Below, one piece after another: positions 1 through 8,622 of a DNA stretch of 25,086 bases. The DNA comes from Utricularia gibba (Eukaryota > Streptophyta > Magnoliopsida > Lamiales > Lentibulariaceae). The DNA lies in NCBI GenBank assembly GCA_002189035.1, contig NEEC01000249.1:1-25086 (forward strand), given 5' to 3'. Positions within the stretch are counted from its first letter, which is position 1, and every line of letters begins with the position of its first letter. The notes below the pieces were generated by a model, which had not been told where the DNA came from, did no database searches, and saw nothing but the letters and a program-made list of their open reading frames with translations. The position numbers and the translations under genes were made by a program.

Positions 1-160
1 ATCGTGATGCATTTAATGAAGTTAGGATGTCATGAGCGCCCCAAATGGTTTTCTCAACAACCTGATTTATATTTGACGAGGTGCTCTAGGCTGGCACTAG
101 TATCGAGCAAATGGTCGAGTCGCGCTCTGGCCCATAGTCATTTGTAGCCCGGCCAAAAAA
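1..160 (+). repeat. Partial unit U0: end of b1 plus b2, L type
   Basis: The window opens in the last three bases of a b1 monomer (ATC), followed by a full 157-bp b2 at 4-160 with the L marker GTTAGGATG. The unit continues upstream of the window. Confidence 0.9.
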
Positions 161-782
161 GTGATGCATTTATTAACGTTGGGTTTTCGGCGGCTGCCTA
201 CATGCTTTTTCAAGGAAAAGTTGTCGTTTTTTGGCGGGTGCTGTTGTTGGGAACTTCGTCCGGACCCAAGGTTCGGTCTGACTTCACAGCACAATAAGGT
301 CCCATTCGACGAAAATCGTGATACCTTTATTGAAGTTAGGATCTCATGACCACCCCAAATGCTTTTTTCAACAGCATGCTATACACTTGAGAAGGCGCTT
401 TTGTGGGTCACCGAGATCGGGCCGGAATTCGGGTCGAGCTCGGGCCAAAGTCAGCTGTAGCCCGACAAAAGAAGTGATGCATTTATTAACGTTGGGTTGT
501 CGGCGGCTGCCCACATGGTTTTTCAAGCAACAGCTTGCCGTTTTAAGGCGGGTGCTGTCGTTGGCAGCTTTGTAAGGGCCCAAGGTTTGGTCTGGCTCCT
601 GAGCCCAATCGGGTCCTACTCGATGAAAATCGTGATGCATTTAATGAAGTTAGGATGTCATGCGCCCCAAATGGTTTTCTCACAACCTGATTTTATTTGA
701 CGAGGTGCTCTAGGCTGGCTCTAGTATCGAGCAAATGGTCGAGTCGCGCTCTGGCCCATAGTCATTTGGCCCGGCCAAAAAA
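161..782 (+). repeat. Unit U1, 622 bp, L type
   Basis: Monomers start at 161, 318, 474 and 632. All L markers are present. a2 has GAGCTCGGGCC (a SacI word). b2 is unusual: it has several small deletions (TCATGCGCC, CTCACAACC, TTGGCCCGG) and GGCTCTAG for GGCACTAG, which removes the SpeI word. Confidence 0.92.
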
Positions 783-939
783 GTGATGCATTTATTAACG
801 TTGGGTTTTCGGCGGCTGCCTACATGCTTTTTCAAGGAAAAGTTGTCGTTTTTTGGCGGGTGCTGTTGTTGGGAACTTCGTCCGGACCCAAGGTTCGGTC
901 TGACTTCACAGCACAATAAGGTCCCATTCGACGAAAATC
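783..939 (+). repeat. Reference monomer a1 (157 bp)
   Basis: First monomer of the tetramer, shown in a complete L-type unit. It opens with GTGATGCATTTATTAACG and then TTTTCGGCGGCTGCCTACATG. The middle holds GTTGTCGTTTTTTGGCGGGTGCTG in two overlapping words, then TTCGTCCGGACCCAAGG, and it ends in CCCATTCGACGAAAATC. The first ~50 bp match monomer b1 closely; the rest differs from b1. By hand count it has 11 CpG against about 9 expected from its C and G content. It is the best preserved monomer, near-identical even in most degenerate-core copies. A one-codon-shifted open frame of 62 codons crossing into a2 recurs in most copies but is a consequence of repetition. Confidence 0.93.
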
Positions 940-1096
940 GTGATACCTTTATTGAAGTTAGGATCTCATGACCACCCCAAATGCTTTTTTCAACAGCATG
1001 CTTTACACTTGAGAAGGCGCTTTTGTGGGTCACCGAGATCGGGCCGGAATTCGGGTCGGGCTCGGGCCCAAAGTCAGCTGTAGCCCGACAAAAGAA
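940..1096 (+). repeat. Reference monomer a2 (156-157 bp)
   Basis: Second monomer. It opens with GTGATACCTTTATTGAAG, followed by the L/R diagnostic site (GTTAGGATCTC in L, GTGAGGATCTC in R). Next come ACCACCCCAAATGC, TTTTTTCAACAGCATGC, TTGAGAAGGCGC, GTGGGTCACCGAGATC, GGGCCGGAATTCGGG, AAAGTCAGCTGTAGCCCG and finally ACAAAAGAA (L) or TCAAAAGAA (R). It contains one EcoRI word (GAATTC), one SphI word (GCATGC) and one PvuII word (CAGCTG). Together with b1 it carries most of the copy-to-copy variation, especially at CTATACAC/CTTTAAAC, at CCGAGATC/CCAGATC, and in the G run of GGGCTTGGGG. Its start resembles b2, not a1. Confidence 0.92.
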
Positions 1097-1254
1097 GTGA
1101 TGCATTTATTAACGTTGGGTTGTCGGCGGCTGCCCACATGGTTTTTCAAGCAACAGCTTGCCGTTTTAAGGCGGGTGCTGTCGTTGGCAGCTTTGTAAGG
1201 GCCCAAGGTTTGGTCTGGCTCCTGAGCCCAATCGGGTCCTACTCGATGAAAATC
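1097..1254 (+). repeat. Reference monomer b1 (158 bp)
   Basis: Third monomer. It opens like a1 (GTGATGCATTTATTAACG, then TTGTCGGCGGCTGCCCACATGG) and then diverges: TTTTTCAAGCAACAGCTTGCC, GTTTTAAGGCGGGTGC (GGTGGG or GGTGG in R), TGTCGTTGGCAGCTTTG, TAAGGGCCCAAGG, TTTGGTCTGGCTCC, then TGAGCCC (L) or TTAGCCC (R), and CTCGATGAAAATC. The last segment contains a CGAT-GAAA-ATCG four-base stem, too short to argue for a structure. A five-copy deletion form, GTTTTATGC in place of GTTTTAAGGCGGGTGC, is confined to 6.1-11.4 kb. Confidence 0.92.
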
Positions 1255-1411
1255 GTGATGCATTTAATGAAGTTAGGATGTCATGAGCGCCCCAAATGGT
1301 TTTCTCAACAACCTGATTTATATTTGACGAGGTGCTCTAGGCTGGCACTAGTATCGAGCAAATGGTCGAGTCGCGCTCTGGCCCATAGTCATTTGTAGCC
1401 CGGCCAAAAAA
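1255..1411 (+). repeat. Reference monomer b2 (157 bp)
   Basis: Fourth monomer. It opens GTGATGCATTTAATGAAG, then GTTAGGATG (L) or GTTATGATG (R), TCATGAGCGCCCCAAATGG, TTTTCTCAACAACCTG, ATTTATATTTGACGAGG, TGCTCTAGGCTGGCACTAG, TATCGAGCAAATGGTCGAG, TCGCGCTCTGGCCC, and ends ATAGTCATTTGTAGCCCGG, CCAAAAAA. The first ~60 bp align with a2. It holds one SpeI word (ACTAGT). Its last ~100 bp and the adjoining start of a1 form the most invariant stretch of the array. Confidence 0.92.
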
Positions 1412-2036
1412 GTGATGCATTTATTAACGTTGGGTTTTCGGCGGCTGCCTACATGCTTTTTCAAGGAAAAGTTGTCGTTTTTTGGCGGGTGCTGTTGTTG
1501 GGAACTTCGTCGGACCCAAGGTTCGGTCTGACTTCACAGCACAATAAGGTCCCATTCGACGAAAATCGTGATACCTTTATTGAAGTTAGGATCTCATGAC
1601 CACCCCAAATGCTTTTTTCAACAGCATGCTTACACTTGAGAAGGCGCTTTTGTGGGTCACCGAGATCGGGCCGGAATTCGGGTCGAGCTCGGGCCAAAGT
1701 CAGCTGTAGCCCGACAAAAGAAGTGATGCATTTATTAACGTTGGGTTGTCGGCGGCTGCCCACATGGTTTTTCAAGCAACAGCTTGCCGTTTTAAGGCGG
1801 GTGCTGTCGTTGGCAGCTTTGTAAGGGCCCAAGGTTTGGTCTGGCTCCTGAGCCCAATCGGGTCCTACTCGATGAAAATCGTGATGCATTTAATGAAGTT
1901 AGGATGTCATGAGCGCCCAAATGGTTTTCTCAACAACCTGATTTATATTTGACGAGGTGCTCTAGGCTGGCACTAGTATCGAGCAAATGGTCGAGTCGCG
2001 CTCTGGCCCATAGTCATTTGTAGCCCGGCCAAAAAA
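1412..2036 (+). repeat. Unit U3, 625 bp, L type
   Basis: L markers throughout. Small losses: one C in TTCGTCGGACCC (a1), two bases in CATGCTTACACTTG (a2) and one C in GAGCGCCCAAATGG (b2). Confidence 0.92.
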
Positions 2037-2659
2037 GTGATGCATTTATTAACGTTGGGTTTTCGGCGGCTGCCTACATGCTTTTTCAAGGAAAAGTTGT
2101 CGTTTTTTGGCGGGTGCTGTTGTTGGGAACTTCGTCCGGACCCAAGGTTCGGTCTGACTTCACAGCACAATAAGGTCCCATTCGACGAAAATCGTGATAC
2201 CTTTATTGAAGTTAGGATCTCATGACCACCCCAAATGCTTTTTTCAACAGCATGCTATACTTGAGAAGGCGCTTTTGTGGGTCACCGAGATCGGGCCGGA
2301 ATTCGGGTCGAGCTCGGGACAAAGTCAGCTGTAGCCGTCAAAAGAAGTGATGCATTTATTAACGTTGGGTTGTCGGCGGCTGCCCACATGGTTTTTCAAG
2401 CAACAGCTTGCCGTTTTAAGGGGGTGCTGTCGTTGGCAGCTTTGTAAGGGCCCAAGGTTTGGTCTGGCTCCTTAGCCCAATCGGGTCCTACTCGATGAAA
2501 ATCGTGATGCATTTAATGAAGTTATGATGTCATGAGCGCCCAAATGGTTTTCTCAACAACCTGATTTATATTTGACGAGGTGCTCTAGGCTGGCACTAGT
2601 ATCGAGCAAATGGTCGAGTCGCGCTCTGGCCCATAGTCATTTGTAGCCCGGCCAAAAAA
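2037..2659 (+). repeat. Unit U4, 623 bp, L-to-R chimera
   Basis: The start of a2 is L (GTTAGGATCTCATG, GAGCTCGGGACAAAG). From the a2 end onward the markers are R (CCGTCAAAAG, CCTTAG, GTTATGATG). b1 has the intermediate AAGGGGGTG form, also seen in U8 and U15. The exchange interval lies roughly between 2312 and 2340. Confidence 0.88.
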
Positions 2660-3286
2660 GTGATGCATTTATTAACGTTGGGTTTTCGGCGGCTGCCTAC
2701 ATGCTTTTTCAAGGAAAAGTTGTCGTTTTTTGGCGGGTGCTGTTGTTGGGAACTTCGTCCGGACCCAAGGTTCGGTCTGACTTCACAGCACAATAAGGTC
2801 CCATTCGACGAAAATCGTGATACCTTTATTGAAGTGAGGATCTCAGACCACCCAAATGCTTTTTTCAACAGCATGCTATACACTTGAGAAGGCGCTTTTG
2901 TGGGTCACCGAGATCGGGCCGGAATTCGGGTCGGGCTTGGGGACAAAGTCAGCTGTAGCCCGTCAAAAGAAGTGATGCATTTATTAACGTTGGGTTGTCG
3001 GCGGCTGCCCACATGGTTTTTCAAGCAACAGCTTGCCGTTTTAAGGTGGGTGCTGTCGTTGGCAGCTTTGTAAGGGCCCAAGGTTTGGTCTGGCTCCTTA
3101 GCCCAATCGGGTCCTACTCGATGAAAATCGTGATGCATTTAATGAAGTTATGATGTCATGAGCGCCCCAAATGGTTTTCTCAACAACCTGATTTATATTT
3201 GACGAGGTGCTCTAGGCTGGCACTAGTATCGAGCAAATGGTCGAGTCGCGCTCTGGCCCATAGTCATTTGTAGCCCGGCCAAAAAA
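2660..3286 (+). repeat. Unit U5, 627 bp, R type
   Basis: R markers throughout: GTGAGGATCTC, GGGCTTGGGG, CGTCAAAAG, AAGGTGGG, CCTTAG, GTTATGATG. a2 has TCAGACCACCCAAATG, lacking one C and the TG of TCATGACC. Confidence 0.92.
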
Positions 3287-3915
3287 GTGATGCATTTATT
3301 AACGTTGGGTTTTCGGCGGCTGCCTACATGCTTTTTCAAGGAAAAGTTGTCGTTTTTTGGCGGGTGCTGTTGTTGGGAACTTCGTCCGGACCCAAGGTTC
3401 GGTCTGACTTCACAGCACAATAAGGTCCCATTCGACGAAAATCGTGATACCTTTATTGAAGTGAGGATCTCAAGACCACCCCAAATGCTTTTTTCAACAG
3501 CATGCTATACACTTGAGAAGGCGCTTTTGTGGGTCACCGAGATCGGGCCGGAATTCGGGTCGGGCTTGGGGACAAAGTCAGCTGTAGCCCGTCAAAAGAA
3601 GTGATGCATTTATTAACGTTGGGTTGTCGGCGGCTGCCCACATGGTTTTTCAAGCAACAGCTTGCCGTTTTAAGGTGGGTGCTGTCGTTGGCAGCTTTGT
3701 AAGGGCCCAAGGTTTGGTCTGGCTCCTTAGCCCAATCGGGTCCTACTCGATGAAAATCGTGATGCATTTAATGAAGTTATGATGTCATGAGCGCCCCAAA
3801 TGGTTTTCTCAACAACCTGATTTATATTTGACGAGGTGCTCTAGGCTGGCACTAGTATCGAGCAAATGGTCGAGTCGCGCTCTGGCCCATAGTCATTTGT
3901 AGCCCGGCCAAAAAA
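3287..3915 (+). repeat. Unit U6, 629 bp, complete R-type reference
   Basis: All R markers are present, with CTCAAGACC in a2. Monomers have full length, so it serves as the R reference. Confidence 0.93.
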
Positions 3916-4543
3916 GTGATGCATTTATTAACGTTGGGTTTTCGGCGGCTGCCTACATGCTTTTTCAAGGAAAAGTTGTCGTTTTTTGGCGGGTGCTGTT
4001 GTTGGGAACTTCGTCCGGACCCAAGGTTCGGTCTGACTTCACAGCACAATAAGGTCCCATTCGACGAAAATCGTGATACCTTTATTGAAGTGAGGATCTC
4101 ATGACCACCCCAAATGCTTTTTTCAACAGCATGCTATACACTTGAGAAGGCGCTTTTGTGGGTCACCGAGATCGGGCCGGAATTCGGGTCGGGCTTGGGG
4201 ACAAAGTCAGCTGTAGCCCGTCAAAAGAAGTGATGCATTTATTAACGTTGGGTTGTCGGCGGCTGCCCACATGGTTTTTCAAGCAACAGCTTGCCGTTTT
4301 AAGGTGGGTGCTGTCGTTGGCAGCTTTGTAAGGGCCCAAGGTTTGGTCTGGCTCCTAGCCCAATCGGGTCCTACTCGATGAAAATCGTGATGCATTTAAT
4401 GAAGTTATGATGTCATGAGCGCCCCAAATGGTTTTCTCAACAACCTGATTTATATTTGACGAGGTGCTCTAGGCTGGCACTAGTATCGAGCAAATGGTCG
4501 AGTCGCGCTCTGGCCCATAGTCATTTGTAGCCCGGCCAAAAAA
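3916..4543 (+). repeat. Unit U7, 628 bp, R type
   Basis: R markers, but with CTCATGACC in a2 as in L units. b1 has CTCCTAGCCC, one T short of the R form. Confidence 0.92.
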
Positions 4544-5168
4544 GTGATGCATTTATTAACGTTGGGTTTTCGGCGGCTGCCTACATGCTTTTTCAAGGAA
4601 AAGTTGTCGTTTTTTGGCGGGTGCTGTTGTTGGGAACTTCGTCCGACCAAGGTTCGGTCTGACTTCACAGCACAATAAGGTCCCATTCGACGAAAATCGT
4701 GATACCTTTATTGAAGTTAGGATCTCATGACCACCCCAAATGCTTTTTTCAACAGCATGCTATACACTTGAGAAGGCGCTTTTGTGGGTCACCGAGATCG
4801 GGCCGGAATTCGGGTCGGCTCGGGCCCAAAGTCAGCTGTAGCCCGACAAAAGAAGTGATGCATTTATTAACGTTGGGTTGTCGGCGGCTGCCCACATGGT
4901 TTTTCAAGCAACAGCTTGCCGTTTTAAGGGGGTGCTGTCGTTGGCAGCTTTGTAAGGGCCCAAGGTTTGGTCTGGCTCCTTAGCCCAATCGGGTCCTACT
5001 CGATGAAAATCGTGATGCATTTAATGAAGTTATGATGTCATGAGCGCCCCAAATGGTTTTCTCAACAACCTGATTTATATTTGACGAGGTGCTCTAGGCT
5101 GGCACTAGTATCGAGCAAATGGTCGAGTCGCGCTCTGGCCCATAGTCATTTGTAGCCCGGCCAAAAAA
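4544..5168 (+). repeat. Unit U8, 625 bp, second L-to-R chimera
   Basis: a2 is L (GTTAGGATCTCATG, CTCGGGCCCAAAG, CGACAAAAG), whereas b1 and b2 are R (CCTTAG, GTTATGATG) with AAGGGGGTG between. The exchange lies between about 4853 and 4978. a1 has the private deletion CGTCCGACCAAGG. Confidence 0.88.
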
Positions 5169-5775
5169 GTGATGCATTTATTAACGTTGGGTTTTCGGCG
5201 GCTGCCTACATGCTTTTTCAAGGAAAAGTTGTCGTTTTTTGGCGGGTGCTGTTGTTGGGAACTTCGTCCGGACCCAAGTTCGGTCTGACTTCACAGCACA
5301 ATAAGGTCCCATTCGACGAAAATCGTGACCTTTATTGAAGGGATCTCAACCACCCCAAATGCTTTTTCAACAGCATGCTATACACTTGAGAAGGCGCTTT
5401 TGTGGGTCACAGATCGGGCCGGAATTCGGGTCGAAAAGTCAGCTGTAGCCCGCAAAAGAAGTGATGCATTTATTAACGTTGGGTTGTCGGCGGCTGCCCA
5501 CATGGTTTTTCAAGCAACAGCTTGCCGTTTTAAGGCGGGTGCTGTCGTTGGCAGCTTTGTAAGGGCCCAAGGTTTGGTCTGGCTCCTGAGCCCAATCGGG
5601 TCCTACTCGATGAAAATCGTGATGCATTTAATGAAGTTAGGATGTCATGAGCGCCCAAATGGTTTTCTCAACAACCTGATTTATATTTGACGAGGTGCTC
5701 TAGGCTGGCACTAGTATCGAGCAAATGGTCGAGTCGCGCTCTGGCCCATAGTCATTTGTAGCCCGGCCAAAAAAA
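5169..5775 (+). repeat. Unit U9, 607 bp, L type with trimmed a2
   Basis: b1 and b2 are L. a2 has lost several short pieces (GTGACCTTTATTGAAGGG, TCACAGATC, GGGTCGAAAAGTC, CCGCAAAAG). This begins the shortening that continues toward the core. Confidence 0.9.
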
Positions 5776-6351
5776 GTGATGCATTTATTAACGTTGGGTT
5801 TTCGGCGGCTGCCTACATGCTTTTTCAAGGAAAAGTTGTCGTTTTTTGGCGGGTGCTGTTGTTGGGAACTTCGTCCGGACCCAAGGTTCGGTCTGACTTC
5901 ACAGCACAATAAGGTCCCATTCGACGAAAATCGTGATACCTTTACTCATGACCACCCCAAATGCTTTTTTCAACAGCATGCTATACACTTGAGAAGGCGC
6001 TTTTGTGGGTCACCGAGATCGGGCCGGAATTCGGGTCGGCTAAAGTCAGCTGTAGCCCGGAAGTGATGCATTTATTAACGTTGGGTTGTCGGCGGCTGCC
6101 CACATGGTTTTTCAAGCAACAGCTTGCCGTTTTATGCTGTCGTTGGCAGCTTTGTAAGGGCCCAAGAGCCCAATCGGGTCCTACTCGATGAAAATCGTGA
6201 TGCATTTAATGAAGTTAATGTCATGAGCGCCCCAAATGGTTTTCTCAACAACCTGATTTATATTTGACGAGGTGCTCTAGGCTGGCACTAGTATCGAGCA
6301 AATGGTCGAGTCGCGCTCTGGCCCATAGTCATTTGTAGCCCGGCCAAAAAA
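5776..6351 (+). repeat. Unit U10, 576 bp, deleted
   Basis: The a2 start is cut (ATACCTTTACTCATG) and its end reduced (TCGGCTAAAG, CCCGGAAGTG). b1 starts at 6063 and has the deletion allele GTTTTATGC plus a second deletion (GCCCAAGAGCCC). b2 has GTTAATGTC. A seventh A lies before a1. Confidence 0.9.
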
Positions 6352-6964
6352 GTGATGCATTTATTAACGTTGGGTTTTCGGCGGCTGCCTACATGCTTTT
6401 CAAGGAAAAGTTGTCGTTTTTTGGCGGGTGCTGTTGTTGGGAACTTCGTCCGGACCCAAGGTTCGGTCTGACTTCACAGCACAATAAGGTCCCATTCGAC
6501 GAAAATCGTGATACCTTTATTGAAGGGATCTCATGACCACCCCAAATGCTTTTTTCAACAGCATGCTATACACTTGAGAAGGCGCTTTTGTGGGTCACCG
6601 AGATCGGGCCGGAATTCGGGTCGAGCTAAAGTCAGCTGTAGCCCGAAAAAGAAGTGATGCATTTATTAACGTTGGGTTGTCGGCGGCTGCCCACATGGTT
6701 TTTCAAGCAACAGCTTGCCGTTTTAAGGTGCTGTCGTTGGCAGCTTTGTAAGGGCCCAAGGTTTGGTCTGGCTCCTGAGCCCAATCGGGTCCTACTCGAT
6801 GAAAATCGTGATGCATTTAATGAAGTTATGATGTCATGAGCGCCCCAAATGGTTTTCTCAACAACCTGATTTATATTTGACGAGGTGCTCTAGGCTGGCA
6901 CTAGTATCGAGCAAATGGTCGAGTCGCGCTCTGGCCCATAGTCATTTGTAGCCCGGCCAAAAAA
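6352..6964 (+). repeat. Unit U11, 613 bp, mixed markers
   Basis: L-like b1 (CCTGAG) but R-like b2 (GTTATGATG). a2 is trimmed (GAAGGGATCTC, GAGCTAAAG, CCCGAAAAAG), and b1 has AAGGTGCTG. Confidence 0.88.
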
Positions 6965-7534
6965 GTGATGCATTTATTAACGTTGGGTTTTCGGCTGCCT
7001 ACATGCTTTTTCAAGGAAAAGTTGTCGTTTTTTGCGGGTGCTGTTGTTGGGAACTTCGTCCGGACCCAAGGTTCGGTCTGACTTCACAGCACAATAAGGT
7101 CCCATTCGACGAAAATCGTGATACCTTATTGAAGTTAGGATCGACCACCCCAAATGCTTTTTTCAACAGCATGCTATACACTTGAGAAGGCGCTTTTGTG
7201 GGTCACCAGATCGGGCCGGAATTCGGGTTGGAAAGTCAGCTGTAGCCCGTGATGCATTTATTAACGTTGGGTTGTCGGCGGCTGCCCACATGGTTTTTCA
7301 AGCAACAGCTTGCCGTTTTAAGGCGGGTGCTGTCGTTGGCAGCTTTGTAAGGGCCCAAGGTTTGGTCAGCCCAATCGGGTCCTACTCGATGAAAATCGTG
7401 ATGCATCATGAGCGCCCCAAATGGTTTTCTCAACAACCTGATTTATATTTGACGAGGCTCTAGGCTGGCACTAGTATCGAGCAAATGGTCGAGTCGCGCT
7501 CTGGCCCATAGTCATTTGTAGCCCGGCCAAAAAA
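6965..7534 (+). repeat. Unit U12, 570 bp, L type, several deletions
   Basis: Deletions in a1 (TTTCGGCTGCC), a2 (GGATCGACC, GGGTTGGAAAG, CCCGTGATGC), b1 (GGTCAGCCC) and b2 (GATGCATCATGAGC, which loses the marker site). The second half of b2 is intact. Confidence 0.88.
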
Positions 7535-8091
7535 GTGATGCATTTATTAACGTTGGGTTTTCGGCGGCTGCCTACATGCTTTTTCAAGGAAAAGTTGTCG
7601 TTTTTTGGCGGGTGCTGTTGTTGGGAACTTCGTCCGGACCCAAGGTTCGGTCTGACTTCACAGCACAATAAGGTCCCATTCGACGAGAAATCGTGATACC
7701 TTTATTGAAGTGAGGATCTCAGACCAAAGTCAGCGCAACAACAGCTTGCTGATGCACACTTGAGAAGTGTTGGGTTGGGTCGGCGGCTGCCCACCATCGG
7801 GCCGGAATTCGGGTCGGGCTTGGGGACCGTCAGCTGTGGCCCGTCAAAAGAAGTGATGCATTTATTAACGTTGGGTTGTCGGCGGCTGCCCACATGGTTT
7901 TTCAAGCAACAGCTTGCCGTTTTAAGGTGGGTGCTGTCGTTGGCAGCTTTACTCGATGAAAATCGTGATGCCATGAGCGCCCCAAATGGTTTTCTCAACA
8001 ACCTGGACGAGGTGCTCTAGGCTGGCACTAGTATCGAGCAAATGGTCGAGTCGCGCTCTGGCCCATAGTCATTTGTAGCCCGGCCAAAAAA
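7535..8091 (+). repeat. Unit U13, 557 bp, R-like, internally shuffled
   Basis: a1 is complete with an extra G (ACGAGAAATCG). a2 begins R (GTGAGGATCTC), then 7724-7795 carries pieces of a2 and b1 out of order. a2 resumes at the EcoRI word, followed by GTCAAAAG and b1 with AAGGTGGG. b1 and b2 are then fused through a deletion (GGCAGCTTTACTCGATG, GTGATGCCATGAGC), and b2 has CCTGGACGAGG. Confidence 0.85.
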
Positions 8092-8622
8092 GTGATGCAT
8101 TTATTAACGTTGGGTTTTCGGCGGCTGCCTACATGCGGAAAAGTTGAACTTCGTCCGGACCCAAGGTTCGGTCTGACTTCACAGCACAATAAGGTCCCAT
8201 TCGACGAAAATCGTGATACCTTTATTGAAGTTAGGATGATGCTTTTTTCAACAGCATGAGAGAAGGCGCTTTTGTGGGTCACCAGATCGGGCCGGAATTC
8301 GGGTTTCAGCTGTAGCTGATGCATTTATTAACGTTGGGTTGTCGGCGGCTGCCCACATGGTTTTTCAAGCAACAGCTTGCCGTTTTATGCTGTCGTTGGC
8401 AGCTTTGTAAGGGCCCAAGGTTTGGTCTGGCTCCTGAGCCCAATCGGGTCCTACTCGATGAAAATCGTGATGCATTTAATGAAGTTAGATGTCATGAGCG
8501 CCCCAAATGGTTTTCTCAACAACCTGATTTATATTTGACGAGGTGCTCTAGGCTGGCACTAGTATCGAGCAAATGGTCGAGTCGCGCTCTGGCCCATAGT
8601 CATTTGTAGCCCGGCCAAAAAA
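8092..8622 (+). repeat. Unit U14, 531 bp, L-like, deleted
   Basis: a1 lost about 40 bp (ACATGCGGAAAAGTTGAAC). a2 is trimmed (GGATGATGC, GCATGAGAGAAGG), and its end is the short allele GTAGCTGATGC. b1 has GTTTTATGC and CCTGAG, and b2 has GTTAGATG. The b2 tail is intact. Confidence 0.87.

Larger units (their letters stand above)
783..1411 (+). repeat. Unit U2, 629 bp, complete L-type reference
   Basis: Monomers start at 783, 940, 1097 and 1255. All L markers are present (GTTAGGATCTC, CGACAAAAG, AAGGCGGG, CCTGAG, GTTAGGATG). I use it as the reference because no obvious deletion is present. Confidence 0.94.

Noticed and set aside
240-330. Promoter or regulatory role of the A/T-rich words (TTTATTAACG, ATTTATATTTG)
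   Set aside because: They recur in every unit without an associated transcript or gene, so no specific regulatory call is supportable.
860-900. CENP-B box in a1 (GTTGGGAACTTCGTCCGG) or near TTCGACGAAAATCG
   Set aside because: The essential core TTCG-N4-A-N2-CGGG is not satisfied on either strand. Only partial matches occur.
1225-1260. CGAT-GAAA-ATCG hairpin at the end of b1
   Set aside because: The stem is only four base pairs with no extension, and a1 has a mismatched version. Chance is sufficient.
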